From Dehalococcoidia bacterium (GTDB lineage: Bacteria > Chloroflexota > Dehalococcoidia > DSTF01 > JALHUB01): 64,000 nt of DNA. The translations under genes were made by a program, and so were the position numbers. The stretch is from the NCBI GenBank assembly GCA_030018455.1, contig JASEFU010000005.1, forward strand, positions 62,001 to 126,000, in the 5' to 3' direction. The notes under the pieces were generated by a model. The model was not told the DNA's origin. It saw only the letters and a list, made by a program, of their open reading frames with translations, and did not search any database. Every line of letters begins with the position of its first letter. Within the stretch, counting starts at the first letter, position 1. Shown here one piece after another: positions 52,110 through 60,575 of this stretch.

Positions 52110-53212
52110 ACAGCACGTCGGCAGAGCGCTCCCCGCCGAAGCCTGTCGTCGCCGTCCTCTATACGGGCTCGGCGTCGGTGCTCGATGACATCGGCAAGGC
52201 GATGCGTCTGGCGGAGTACACGAAGCACCTGCCGCCTTCGATAGCTACGGTCCTGAAGATAAACATTTCATGGCAGCACTACTATCCCGCCTGCTCGACG
52301 ACGCCCTGGCAGCTCGAGGGCGTAATCCGCGCGCTTCAGCAGGACGGCTATCGGGAGCTGGTGCCGGCGCAGAACGGGACGGTCGTCGTCGACTCCCACA
52401 AGGGCGAGGTCAAGAACAAGCATAAGACAGTCCTCGACAAGTACGGCCTGACGAGCCTCCATCTCAACGATAAAGGCGTGCCCTGGGTGGACTACGAACC
52501 GAAGGGCGAGATGCTGGTCCTCGATAAGGTCTTTCCGGAGGGGCTCAAGATCCCGCAAGCGCTCATCGGCAAGAACATCATCCACATGCCCACGCTCAAG
52601 ACCCACGTCTTCACGACGATGACGGGGGCGATGAAGAACGCCTTCGGCGGGCTGCTGGGGTTCAAGCGGCACTGGACTCATTCCGTCATCCACGAGACCC
52701 TTGTCGATTTGCTCACGATCCAGCAGGAGATACACCCGGGAATCTTCGCCGTGATGGATGGCACGATTGCCGGCGACGGGCCGGGCCCCCGCACGATGCG
52801 CGCGCATGTGAAGAACCTCATCCTCACCAGCGCCGACCAGGTAGCTATTGACGCCGTCGCCGCCAAACTGATGGGGTTCGACCCGCTGTCGCTGAAATTC
52901 ATTCGCCTGGCGCATGAGCGCGGACTCGGCTGCGGCGACCCCGACAAGATCGAGGTAGTGGGGATGGACATCAGCGGCATCAACTTCGGCTTCCGCTCCG
53001 ACGAAAACAATTTCGCCAGCCGCGGTCAGAAGCTGATCTACTGGGGTCCGCTGAAGCCGTTCGAGAAGCTCCTCCTCCGTACCCCCATCGTCCCCTGGTC
53101 GTTTTTCGCTTCCAATCTGTATTACAATTACCTCTGGTATCCTCTGGTGGGGCGAAAGCGGGTAAAGCAGGCCCTCCAGACCGAATGGGGTAAGCTCTTC
53201 CAGAGCTACTAG
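52106..53212 (+). CDS. DUF362-family protein
   Basis: 368 residues, ATG overlapping the transketolase stop. Matches the DUF362 layout: VLKINISWQHYYPACSTTPWQLEGVIRAL, IPQALIGKNIIHMPTLKTHVFTTMTGAMKNAFGGLLG, FAVMDGTIAGDGPGPR, LTSADQVAIDAVAAKLMGFDPLSLKFIRLAHERGLG. DUF362 proteins often occur next to iron-sulfur domains, but no cluster motif is present here. A hydrophobic patch near the C-terminus (PWSFFASNLYYNYLWYPL) may touch the membrane. Biochemical role unknown. Confidence 0.85.
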   Translation: MNSTSAERSPPKPVVAVLYTGSASVLDDIGKAMRLAEYTKHLPPSIATVLKINISWQHYYPACSTTPWQLEGVIRALQQDGYRELVPAQNGTVVVDSHKGEVKNKHKTVLDKYGLTSLHLNDKGVPWVDYEPKGEMLVLDKVFPEGLKIPQALIGKNIIHMPTLKTHVFTTMTGAMKNAFGGLLGFKRHWTHSVIHETLVDLLTIQQEIHPGIFAVMDGTIAGDGPGPRTMRAHVKNLILTSADQVAIDAVAAKLMGFDPLSLKFIRLAHERGLGCGDPDKIEVVGMDISGINFGFRSDENNFASRGQKLIYWGPLKPFEKLLLRTPIVPWSFFASNLYYNYLWYPLVGRKRVKQALQTEWGKLFQSY

Positions 53213-53234
53213 ACCTCGAAAGGAAGCCTTCGCT

Positions 53235-54314
53235 TTGACCCTCAGCAACCTGCGGGGGAAGTTCATCATTTCGCTGCTCTTTGGAATGGCTGTTGCCGTC
53301 GGCCTGATGGCGTACGGCGATTTCGCGGAGATCATGGGCAGCCTGGAGGACTTCCGCTGGGAGCTGCTGCCTCTCCTGCTGGCCCTTTCGCTGGCGAACT
53401 ATCTCATCCGGTTTGTGAAGTGGCACTTTTACCTCGGTCAGATCGGGTTGAAGGACGTGCCGAAGTGGGACAGCTTCCTGGCCTTCTTCTCCGGCCTGGC
53501 GATGGTGATCACGCCCGGCAAGCTGGGCGAATGGCTGAAGAGCTATCTGTTGCAGGAGATGAACGGCCCGCCCTTCGTGCGGACGGCGCCCGTGCTTTTG
53601 GCGGAGCGCTTCACCGATGCGGTGGCGCTGCTGCTGCTGGCGGCTGCAGGGCTGATCATCTTCGGGGAGGCGTGGCAGGTATTCGTCATCGTTGCCGTGG
53701 CGTCGGTGGTGGCGATCATCGTAACACGCCACCGCCCGACGATGCGGGTCCTGTTGCGGTGGGCGGAAAGGGTTCCGTTTCTCCGCCGATTCGCGGTCCA
53801 TTTCGAGACCTTCTACGAGAGCACGTACACGCTGTTCAACCCCTGGAGCCTCATATTCACCACCGTGCTCAGCTTTGTCTCGTGGGCGGGGGAAGTAGTG
53901 GCGTTCTACTTCGTGCTGGTTGGGCTGGGGGTTGAGCCGAGCTGGATGCTGATGGTGCAGGCATCCTTCATCCTGCCGATCTCCACGCTTGCGGGGGCCG
54001 TGGTGCTCATTGCTCCCGGCGGACTGGGCGTCGCCGAGGGCGGGATCACGGGTCTCCTTCAGGTGATCGTCGAAGATATGAGCAAGAGCGTGGCCGCGCT
54101 CGCCACGCTGATAATCCGGTTCTCCACCCTGTGGTTCGGGGTGATAGTGGGACTCGTAGCGCTGGCGATTACGAGCCGCCGGCTGGCGATGGCGCCGCCA
54201 TCACGGGAGCCGCGGGCGGCCGTGGGAGGCGCTCCGGGGCAGGCGTCCGCGAGTCCCTTGAGCGCGGCCGAATCGCCGGGGGCTAATACCGACGGGAGAC
54301 GGATCTCCCCTTAA
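53235..54314 (+). CDS. UPF0104 / LPG-synthase-type integral membrane protein
   Basis: 359 residues, TTG start after GAAAGGAAG. About eight membrane segments, with the family blocks NYLIRFVKWHFYLGQIG, GLAMVITPGKLGEWLKSYLL, VLLAERFTDAVALLLLAA and APGGLGVAEGGITGLL. The family includes the flippase domain of lysylphosphatidylglycerol synthase and proteins that move lipids. The catalytic synthase domain of MprF is absent, so a lipid flippase or glycan-lipid role is more likely. 22 bases after the DUF362 gene. Confidence 0.87.
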   Translation: MTLSNLRGKFIISLLFGMAVAVGLMAYGDFAEIMGSLEDFRWELLPLLLALSLANYLIRFVKWHFYLGQIGLKDVPKWDSFLAFFSGLAMVITPGKLGEWLKSYLLQEMNGPPFVRTAPVLLAERFTDAVALLLLAAAGLIIFGEAWQVFVIVAVASVVAIIVTRHRPTMRVLLRWAERVPFLRRFAVHFETFYESTYTLFNPWSLIFTTVLSFVSWAGEVVAFYFVLVGLGVEPSWMLMVQASFILPISTLAGAVVLIAPGGLGVAEGGITGLLQVIVEDMSKSVAALATLIIRFSTLWFGVIVGLVALAITSRRLAMAPPSREPRAAVGGAPGQASASPLSAAESPGANTDGRRISP

Positions 54315-54317
54315 GAG

Positions 54318-55241
54318 ATGCTCGCTTCACGCGGCCGTCAGGCGTTCTTCGCCGACCTCGCCTCGCGCGCGGCCCTCCTCTCCCTGCTGTCCAACGCCGG
54401 CCTTATGGTGCTCAAGCTGGTGGTCGCCGTCATTACGGGGAGCGTTGCCGTGCTCTCGGACGGGATCGACAGCGCGGAGGACATGGTAGCATCCGCCTTT
54501 GTGCTGTGGAGCGTGCGCCTTTCGGCGAGGCCGGCCGACGAGGAGCACCCGTACGGTCATGGGGGGGCGGAGAGCATCGCGGCATCGGCTCAAGCGGTGT
54601 TGATCACGGCGGGCGCCGCGTTCATCGCCTATCAAGCGATACGGCGGCTGATCGTGGGCGAGGTGGAGATAGGAATCGGGCTGGGGCTTGCGGCGATGCT
54701 GGTGACCGGAGTGGTCAATTTGGGTGTCGTCTTATACGTGTCTCAAGCGGCGCGGCGTACGGGCTCGCTCGCCCTCCGCTCCGACGCCCGCCATCTGCTG
54801 GCGAACATCGCTCAGGCGCTGGCGGTCGTCCTTGCGCTCGTTCTCGTCGGGCTGACGGGCAGGAACGAGTTCGACGCGGCGGTGGCGCTGTTGCTGGCGG
54901 CGTACCTGCTGTGGACGGCGTGGGGCATATTCGCCGGCGCGTCGCAGCAGATTATGGACGTGCGTCTCCCGGAAGAAGAGGAGCGGGTTGTGCAGGAGAC
55001 GCTGGCGCGACACCCGGGCCAGGTGTTCGGCTATCACAAGCTGCGTAGCCGCCGGCTGGGACGCCACCGCTACGTGGAGCTGCACGTGGTCGTAGACCCG
55101 AAGCGAACGCTGGAAGAGGTGCACGCGCTGCTGGACAGCATCGAGGGGGAGATAAAGTCGGCGCTTGCGGACGCGGAGGTGACTATCCACGCGGAGCCGG
55201 ACGACGGGCGTCCGCGCCGCCCGCGGTCGGCTGGGCGGTGA
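54318..55241 (+). CDS. Cation diffusion facilitator transporter
   Basis: 307 residues, six membrane segments then a cytoplasmic domain. Metal-site motifs SDGIDSAEDMVAS (segment 2), HPYGHGGAES, and a second site in SDARHLLANIAQ (segment 5, D in place H/D set). The C-terminal domain (VFGYHKLRSRRLGRHRYVELHVVVDPKRTLEEVH...EVTIHAEPD) binds metal and drives dimerisation. Exports divalent metals such as zinc or manganese in exchange for protons. Starts three bases after the UPF0104-type gene. Confidence 0.93.
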   Translation: MLASRGRQAFFADLASRAALLSLLSNAGLMVLKLVVAVITGSVAVLSDGIDSAEDMVASAFVLWSVRLSARPADEEHPYGHGGAESIAASAQAVLITAGAAFIAYQAIRRLIVGEVEIGIGLGLAAMLVTGVVNLGVVLYVSQAARRTGSLALRSDARHLLANIAQALAVVLALVLVGLTGRNEFDAAVALLLAAYLLWTAWGIFAGASQQIMDVRLPEEEERVVQETLARHPGQVFGYHKLRSRRLGRHRYVELHVVVDPKRTLEEVHALLDSIEGEIKSALADAEVTIHAEPDDGRPRRPRSAGR

Positions 55242-55248
55242 GACTTTC

Positions 55249-55293
55249 CTGTTGACGGATAGAAACGGGTAGGCGGATTGCGCCCGACGCGCG
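55249..55293 (+). repeat. Dispersed repeat, copy 2
   Basis: CTGTTGACGGATAGAAACGG and onward to GGCGGATTGCGCCCGACGCGCGC. It aligns well with 57517-57562 read on the minus strand. Confidence 0.55.
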
Positions 55294-55351
55294 CTCTTCA
55301 AGGGAAAACGAGCGTCTGGCTTGTGCGACGTGGGCGCGGTGGGGGCGACGC

Positions 55352-55434
55352 GAGCGCCGGAGGCGCTCAGGGCTGTCGCCACAGGCGACAGCCCGCCCGC
55401 TTCGCGGGCGCGTCGCCCCGGCATGCTGCCGGGC
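55352..55434. repeat. Cluster of four perfect hairpins
   Basis: Side by side: GAGCGCC-GGA-GGCGCTC (55352-55368), GGGCTGTCGCC-ACA-GGCGACAGCCC (55370-55394), GCCCGC-TTC-GCGGGC (55395-55409) and GCCCCGGCA-TGC-TGCCGGGC (55415-55434). They lie between convergent genes in the gap 55242-55609, which holds no gene. Confidence 0.75.
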
Positions 55435-55481
55435 CCGGTGAGGCCGCGTACGGGGTTTGTGGTGGCGAAGGAGCGGTGAAA

Positions 55482-55506
55482 GGCGGGTAAGATGCCCGCC
55501 CTACTG
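55482..55506. repeat. REP-like palindrome, copy B
   Basis: GGCGGGTAAGATGCCCGCCC followed by TACTG. Confidence 0.7.
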
Positions 55507-55559
55507 TATCCGTTGGCCGCCGAGCCTCAGAGGCTGGGCTGTGGCAGAGGCGCGTCGAT

Positions 55560-55584
55560 GGCGGGCAGGATGCCCGCCCTATTG
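55560..55584. repeat. REP-like palindrome, copy C
   Basis: GGCGGGCAGGATGCCCGCCC followed by TATTG. 78 bases after copy B, same orientation. Confidence 0.7.
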
Positions 55585-55609
55585 TCGGGGCCCGTGGGGC
55601 TGGCGCCGG

Positions 55610-55954
55610 CTAGTCGCGGTAGCCGTTGCCGCCCGATTCCTCCTCTTCTTCCTCCTCTTCCTCCTCCTCGAACGGCTCCTCCTCCGAGTACACGCCCGTC
55701 TCGTGCCCTGCCCACACCGTCACCACGAAGTCCTCACGATAAGGGTCGTTGCTCATGACCAGCCGCTCGTCGATCTCGGTGATCAGCGCCTGCACGTCGT
55801 CTTCGGACAGCGTGTCGGGGACGCATAGCGTGGCATAGGCGGCGGTCGGCGTGTAGTGGATATCGACGCGTCCGATCTCGTCGTCGTCCGCTTCGATGAC
55901 ATAGCACTCGGAGTGCGGGGTCCGGCACTCGCGCTCGAAGTTGTAGTCCGGCAT
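55610..55954 (-). CDS. Small acidic hypothetical protein with poly-Glu tail
   Basis: 114 residues from the ATG at 55954, preceded at six bases by AAGGAGG. No signal peptide or membrane segment. The body (ECYVIEADDDEIGRVDIHYTP, ATLCVPDTLSEDDVQALITEIDERLV, EDFVVTVWAGHETGVYSE) looks like a small alpha/beta domain. The end has a run of eleven Glu residues and then GGNGYRD. Strong ribosome-binding site and position 17 bases after proA suggest a real gene in the same transcript. Function not recognised. Confidence 0.7.
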   Translation of the reverse strand: MPDYNFERECRTPHSECYVIEADDDEIGRVDIHYTPTAAYATLCVPDTLSEDDVQALITEIDERLVMSNDPYREDFVVTVWAGHETGVYSEEEPFEEEEEEEEEEESGGNGYRD

Positions 55955-55971
55955 GTCGTCCTCCTTGCGTC

Positions 55972-57258
55972 CTACAGGGGGCGTGTCTGCCCGTTGCCCA
56001 GGATAATCCACTTGTAAGTGGTGAGCTCTTTGAGCGCCATGGGGCCGCGGGCGTGCATCTTCTGCGTCGAAATCCCTATCTCCGCGCCGAGCCCGAACTG
56101 CGCGCCGTCGGTGAACTGCGTGCTCACGTTGTGGTAGACGGCCGCGGCGTCGACCTCCGACAGGAAGCGGCTCGCCGTCGGCCAGTCCTCGGTGATGATC
56201 GCTTCCGAGTGCCCGGAGCCGTACTTCGCGATGTGCTCCATCGCCTCGTCGACATCGCCGACGACGCGCACGGCGGCGATGAACGTGAGGAACTCCTTGC
56301 CGAAGTCCTCGGGCGACGCGGGGACGATCTTCCAGCCGCGGGCGCCGTTCGCTTTCTGGAGGATGCTGAGCGCCGTCGGGTCGCAGCGCATCTCGACGCC
56401 CTTCTCCGACCACTTCTCGGCGATGCGGGGGAGGAAGGTTTCGGCGACGTCGCGGTGGACGAGCAGCGTTTCGAGGGCGTTGCAGATTGTCGGGCGGCGC
56501 GTCTTGGCGTTGTGGACGACGTTCACCGCCATATCGAGGTCGGCCGCCTTGTCGACGTAGGTGTGGCAGACGCCGGCGGCGGCTGAGACGACGGGCATCG
56601 TGGCGTTCTCGCGCACCATGTTCACGAGGCCGGGCCCGCCGCGGGGGATGAGCAGGTCGATGACGTCGTTCATTTTCAGCATCTCGCGCACCAGCGCGCG
56701 GTCAAGCGATTCGACGAGCTGCATGGCGCCTTCGGGCACGCCCGCCTTCGTCGCCGCCTCCGACGCAATGCGGCCGAGCAGCGCGTTTGAGCGCGCGCAC
56801 TCCTCGCCGCCGCGCAGCAGCACCGCGTTGCCCGACTTGAGGCAGAGCGATGCGATATCGATGACGACGTTGGGCCGGCTTTCGAAGATGGCGCCGACGA
56901 CGCCTATGGGGACGCGCACCTTGCCGATGACGAGCCCGTTGGGGCGTATAGTAAGGTCGAACTTCTCGCCCACGGGGTCGGGGAGTTTAGCCACGTTGCG
57001 GGTATCGTCGGCGATGCCGGCGACGCGCGCGGGGTTGAGGGTCATGCGCTCGAGCATCTCGTCAGAGAGACCGTTGCGCTTGCCCTCGTCGTAGTCGGCC
57101 TGGTTAGCGGCGAGGATCTCCTTCTCGTTGGCGATGAGCGCGTCGGCGATAGCGTGGAGCGCCTGGTTCTTGACGTCGGTTGGGAGGGCGGCCATGCGGC
57201 GCGCGGTGGCTTTCGCGGCCTCGCCCTTAGTCCTGACCTCAGATGCGGTGACGGTCAT
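55972..57258 (-). CDS. proA: Gamma-glutamyl phosphate reductase
   Basis: 428 residues, ATG start. Aldehyde-dehydrogenase fold with the catalytic Cys in TICNALETLLVH, IGVVGAIFESRPNVVIDIASLCLKSGNAVLLRGG, IDLLIPRGG, and YGSGHSEAIITED...QFTDGAQFGLGAEIGIST. Reduces glutamyl-5-phosphate with NADPH in the second step of proline synthesis. proB, the first step, is encoded about 1.1 kb upstream on the same strand with a GNAT gene and repeats between them. Confidence 0.97.
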   Translation of the reverse strand: MTVTASEVRTKGEAAKATARRMAALPTDVKNQALHAIADALIANEKEILAANQADYDEGKRNGLSDEMLERMTLNPARVAGIADDTRNVAKLPDPVGEKFDLTIRPNGLVIGKVRVPIGVVGAIFESRPNVVIDIASLCLKSGNAVLLRGGEECARSNALLGRIASEAATKAGVPEGAMQLVESLDRALVREMLKMNDVIDLLIPRGGPGLVNMVRENATMPVVSAAAGVCHTYVDKAADLDMAVNVVHNAKTRRPTICNALETLLVHRDVAETFLPRIAEKWSEKGVEMRCDPTALSILQKANGARGWKIVPASPEDFGKEFLTFIAAVRVVGDVDEAMEHIAKYGSGHSEAIITEDWPTASRFLSEVDAAAVYHNVSTQFTDGAQFGLGAEIGISTQKMHARGPMALKELTTYKWIILGNGQTRPL

Positions 57259-57432
57259 CGTGGTGACTCCTCATTGGGATGATGCCCCCCAAGCATACAC
57301 CAACCGGCCGACCCTCTTCCACACTCTGAGACGTGGATCACGGATCAGCGTCGCCGCGCCGAGGCAAGGCTGCGCGGGCAGGGACCCGCCGGCGAGCAGA
57401 CGGGTGGCCCTGCCGTGCAGCACGTGACCGAG

Positions 57433-57469
57433 CGGTACCCGTTTATCCGTTCCTCCCATCCATTGACGG
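57433..57469 (-). repeat. Dispersed repeat, copy 3
   Basis: On the minus strand CCGTCAATGGATGGGAGGAA then CGGATAAACGGGTACCG, closely matching 27849-27875. The gap 57259-57585 holds copies 3 and 4 and no gene. Confidence 0.55.
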
Positions 57470-57516
57470 GAAGCAGGCCTTGTGGGGTAGAGACGCCCGA
57501 CCCTGCCGGGAGAAAG

Positions 57517-57562
57517 CGCGCCGAGCGCCATCCGCTTATCAACTTCCTAATCCGTTGACAGG
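57517..57562 (-). repeat. Dispersed repeat, copy 4
   Basis: On the minus strand CTGTCAACGGATTAGGAAGT then TGATAAGCGGATGGCGCTCGGCGCGC, matching copy 2 at 55249. Confidence 0.55.
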
Positions 57563-57585
57563 TAGCCGGGCTGGCAAGGCAGCGT

Positions 57586-58104
57586 CTAGTTCTCCTTCTC
57601 CAGCACAACGGAGGTTTCGATTTGGCGGGGCGGGATGGACCAGTAGCGACGCAGCAACTCCCGCCCCTCCTCCTCCCCCAGCAGGCGGAAGCCGTGACGC
57701 TCGTAGAAGCGGATCGCCCCCTTGTTCGCCGCCCACGTGCCCACGAGCAGCGTCCCCGCCTGTCCGGCAGGCAGGCCCGTCGTCGCCATCGACATCAGGT
57801 GGCGCAGCAGCCGCCCGCCGATGCCTTCGCGCTGTCGCCGCGGCAGCGTGTAGGCGTGCCGGATGAGGGTGACCGGCGCGGGCGCGGCGTCGGGCAGCGG
57901 CTGGTAGCCCATCACCGCGACCAGGCCGTCGGCGTCATCCCAGCCGAAGAACGTCATCGACGCCATCTCGCGCCGCAGCTCGTCGAGGGGCATGTAGGGC
58001 TCGTGCCAGCAGTCGTCAGGGATCACGCGTCTGTACGACTGCGCGGCCTCGTTGATGACGAGGAAGATGCGGTCGGTGTCCGCCGCGGTGCATTCACGGA
58101 TCAT
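57586..58104 (-). CDS. GNAT-family N-acetyltransferase
   Basis: 172 residues. N-terminal IRECTAADTDRIFLVINEAAQSYR, VAVMGYQPL, the acetyl-CoA loop AYTLPRRQREGIGGRLLRHLM, and the end LVGTWAANKGAIRFYERHGFRLLGEEEGRELLRRYW. Transfers acetyl from acetyl-CoA; acceptor unknown. It stands between proB and proA on the same strand but is separated from both by repeats, so a role in proline synthesis is not implied. Confidence 0.9.
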   Translation of the reverse strand: MIRECTAADTDRIFLVINEAAQSYRRVIPDDCWHEPYMPLDELRREMASMTFFGWDDADGLVAVMGYQPLPDAAPAPVTLIRHAYTLPRRQREGIGGRLLRHLMSMATTGLPAGQAGTLLVGTWAANKGAIRFYERHGFRLLGEEEGRELLRRYWSIPPRQIETSVVLEKEN

Positions 58105-58118
58105 GGGCTTGTTCGCCT

Positions 58119-58145
58119 GAGGCGGGCAAGATGCCCGCCCTATGA
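58119..58145. repeat. REP-like palindrome, copy D
   Basis: GAGGCGGGCAAGATGCCCGC then CCTAT, with CGCCTGAGGCGGG upstream as in copy A. Gap 58105-58351 has further inverted repeats but no gene. Confidence 0.7.
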
Positions 58146-58351
58146 GTTGCTGTCCCCGCGCACGGGGGAGTTCAGACCTGTCCGCCTGTGGCGGAGGGGT
58201 TCTCCCCTCTGCCGGGGGTTTCAGGGCCCGCCTGCCGACAGGCAGGGTGTCCCCCTGAAAATCGCTTCTTATATAACGCCTGTGGGCGGGTGGGTGGGAA
58301 GCGCGCGCGGCCGCTTGCGACGGGCGACGCCGCGAGAGGCGCCATGCGGCG

Positions 58352-59503
58352 CTAGAGCAAGACCAGGTTGCTCCGGTGCACCACCTCCGACCCGTAATCG
58401 TGGCCCAGCGTCTCCGCTATCCGGTCCGACCGCAGCCCGCGTATCGCCTCCACTTCATCGCGCGAATAGTTGACGATGCCGCAGGCGATCCGCTTGCCTT
58501 CGACGGTGCAGATATCGACCGCTTCCCCGCGCTCGAACGCGCCGTCGACTGCCTTCACGCCGGCGGGCAGCAGGCTCTTGTTCTGCTGCTGGAGCGCCCT
58601 CGCCGCCCCCGCGTCGACGGTTATGCGGCCGCGCACCGCCAGCCGCGACAGCATCCAGCGCTTGCGGCTCTCCATGCGGTCGACCTGCGACGGGAACAGC
58701 GTCCCCAGTTCCTCGCCGCGCGCCAGCCGGGGGAGAACGTCGCGCTCGCCGCCGCCGACGATGACGACGGTGGCGCCGCCGGCGACCGCGAGCTTCGCCG
58801 CCTCGATCTTCGTCGCCATGCCGCCCGTGCCGCGCGAGTCGGGCGAGGCGCCCCCCGCCAGCCGCTCGATCTCCTCGTCGATACGGTCGACGCGGGCAAT
58901 GAGCCGCGCCTGGCGGTCGAGACGGGGGTCAGCCGTGTACAGGCCGCCGGTGTCGGTGAGCATGACGAGCAAATCGGCGTCGACGAGGTTGGCGACCAGC
59001 GCCGAAAGGTTGTCGTTGTCGCCGATGCGCGCCCCCTCGATCTCTTCCACCGCGACCACGTCGTTCTCGTTCACGATGGGCACTGCGCGGAGCTCGAGGA
59101 GCGCGAGCAGCGTGTTGCGGGCGTTGAGGTAGCCGACCCTGTCCGAGAGGTCGCGGCGGCTCAGAAGCGCTTGGGCGATGGTAATGCCGTGCCACGAGAA
59201 GAGCTCGTCGTAGCACTGCATGAGGTGGCTCTGGCCGACGGCGGCGAGCACCTGTCGCGAGAGACCGTCACGCCGGTCGGGCGGGCAGTCGATCTGGTGG
59301 CGGCCGGCGGCAATCGCGCCCGACGTGACGAGGATGACCTCGGCGCCGGCCTGGTGCAGGCGCGCCACCTGCCCGACGAGCGCCGACATCACCTCAAGGT
59401 CAAGGCGGTCGGTACCGGCGGTAAGCAGGTTCGTCCCGAACTTGGCGACGATGCGCCGGTAGCGAAGGCTGTCCGCGTCGCTCTTGCGCTTTGTCACGTC
59501 CAT
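58352..59503 (-). CDS. proB: Glutamate 5-kinase
   Basis: 383 residues with kinase and C-terminal PUA domains. KFGTNLLTAG, VTSGAIAAGRHQI, the conserved QVLAAVGQSHLMQCYDELFSWHG, NENDVVAVEEIEGARIGDNDNLSALVA, GTGGMATKIEAAKLA, and PUA region LTVDAGAARAL-like ITVDAGAARALQQQNKSLLPAGVKAVDG. Phosphorylates glutamate in the first step of proline synthesis and is usually feedback-inhibited by proline. A promoter lies 28 bases upstream. Confidence 0.96.
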   Translation of the reverse strand: MDVTKRKSDADSLRYRRIVAKFGTNLLTAGTDRLDLEVMSALVGQVARLHQAGAEVILVTSGAIAAGRHQIDCPPDRRDGLSRQVLAAVGQSHLMQCYDELFSWHGITIAQALLSRRDLSDRVGYLNARNTLLALLELRAVPIVNENDVVAVEEIEGARIGDNDNLSALVANLVDADLLVMLTDTGGLYTADPRLDRQARLIARVDRIDEEIERLAGGASPDSRGTGGMATKIEAAKLAVAGGATVVIVGGGERDVLPRLARGEELGTLFPSQVDRMESRKRWMLSRLAVRGRITVDAGAARALQQQNKSLLPAGVKAVDGAFERGEAVDICTVEGKRIACGIVNYSRDEVEAIRGLRSDRIAETLGHDYGSEVVHRSNLVLL

Positions 59504-59530
59504 TCCCCGATCACTTAAGCATGCGACAGA

Positions 59531-59560
59531 ATTATAGCTTCTTGAGATACGCTCTCACAA
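59531..59560 (-). promoter_or_regulatory. proB promoter
   Basis: On the minus strand TTGTGA, 18-base spacer, TATAAT; 28 bases upstream of the start codon. Confidence 0.6.
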
Positions 59561-59611
59561 GGAAAGCGGTGAGGGGCCCCTCCACTACGGGACGGAACAG
59601 CTCTTGTAGGA

Positions 59612-59642
59612 GTTAACTTTTTTCAGGAGAAGGCGTTATAAG
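59612..59642 (+). promoter_or_regulatory. Promoter of lipoprotein gene; putative ECF-type
   Basis: GTTAACTTTT at 59612-59621, 11-base gap, GCGTT at 59633-59637, matching the element before the ECF sigma gene base for base in these parts. It can also be read as TTAACT-18-TATAAG for the housekeeping sigma. The gene starts about 150 bases downstream after a leader with two AAAGGAGG sites. Confidence 0.5.
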
Positions 59643-59790
59643 AAATGAGACTGCACGGCCGAGACCACACCGGGGAGGTTGAAACCCAGTCGAAAGGAGG
59701 AGCGGCGCCGTCTCTGTGAAATCGTGACTGCCCGACGGAACAAAGATAGCAGAGGAAAGACCAGTTCCAAGCGCCGGAAAGGAGGCACAC

Positions 59791-60510
59791 ATGAGGAAGC
59801 TATTCGTCGGACTGCTGGCCATAGTGGGGTTGCTCGCGGCGGGCTGCATCATCCAATTCGCCACCCTCTACAAAGATGACGCCGGCAGGACCCACTTCGT
59901 CGGCCTCGCCAGCAACCTGACCAACGCCGACGTGGTCGACGCCGTGGTCGAAGTCAGGTTCTACGACAGCTCGAATAACCTGCTCGACACCAGGTTCGTC
60001 AACCCCTGCACGCGAACGCTGCAGGACCACCAGTCGTCGCCCGTGGAGTCGATTCTCCCTCCGGGCGTGACGGCCAGCCGCACGGAGAACATCGTCCATC
60101 CCCTTACCTTCGGCACGAAGCTGGCGCCGGACATGGACGTATCGGATGTGAAGCTGCAAGTTGACGGCGACACCACCCACCTTACGGGTAAGGTCGAGAA
60201 CGACGACAGCAAGACGTTCTACGCCGTGCAGGTGTGCGCTGCCTTCTACGACGACGACGGGGATGTGGTGCGGGTCGGGCGCGTCTTCCTCGACCCGGCG
60301 AAGCTCTCGCGCGGCGCCACTGGCACGTTCGACATCGCTATTGAGGACATGCCGAGCGACGTGGAAGAGTACCAGCTCTGGGTGGATGCGACGGTGCGCA
60401 ACCCGACGGACGTGACCGCTCCCGTTGTGGTAGGCCCCAAGAACCTACCGGGAGCGGAGGCCACGGCAACGCCTACCGCCACGCCCGAACCGACGGCGAC
60501 GCCCGGGTAG
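59791..60510 (+). CDS. Lipoprotein with two FxLYD-like domains
   Basis: 239 residues, ATG after AAAGGAGG. Signal with lipobox LLAAGC. Two related beta domains follow: THFVGLASNLTNADVVDAVVEVRFYDSSNNLLDT and THLTGKVENDDSKTFYAVQVCAAFYDDDGDVV, each with the pattern of FxLYD proteins (a strand, N/D turn, VxxFYDxxGxxV). The tail is a short Thr-Pro linker. Found in many surface lipoproteins; no enzymatic role known. Its promoter motif matches that of the ECF sigma gene, so it may belong to an envelope response. Confidence 0.78.
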   Translation: MRKLFVGLLAIVGLLAAGCIIQFATLYKDDAGRTHFVGLASNLTNADVVDAVVEVRFYDSSNNLLDTRFVNPCTRTLQDHQSSPVESILPPGVTASRTENIVHPLTFGTKLAPDMDVSDVKLQVDGDTTHLTGKVENDDSKTFYAVQVCAAFYDDDGDVVRVGRVFLDPAKLSRGATGTFDIAIEDMPSDVEEYQLWVDATVRNPTDVTAPVVVGPKNLPGAEATATPTATPEPTATPG

Positions 60511-60535
60511 AGAACGACCAGGACAGCCGAGACTC

Positions 60536-60570
60536 GGAGGGGCAGGCTAGATACTGCCCCTCTCCTCTTC
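60536..60570 (+). terminator. Terminator between lipoprotein and ileS
   Basis: GGAGGGGCAG pairs with CTGCCCCTCT around GCTAGATA, followed by CCTCTTCTT. Lies between convergent genes. Confidence 0.75.
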
Positions 60571-60575
60571 TTCGA

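Noticed and set aside
57586-58104. GNAT as part of proline synthesis
   Set aside because: It is separated from proA and proB by repeat-rich gaps and no acetylated proline pathway intermediate is implied.
58376-59518. 380-residue open frame on the plus strand
   Set aside because: Antisense to proB, which has all glutamate 5-kinase motifs.
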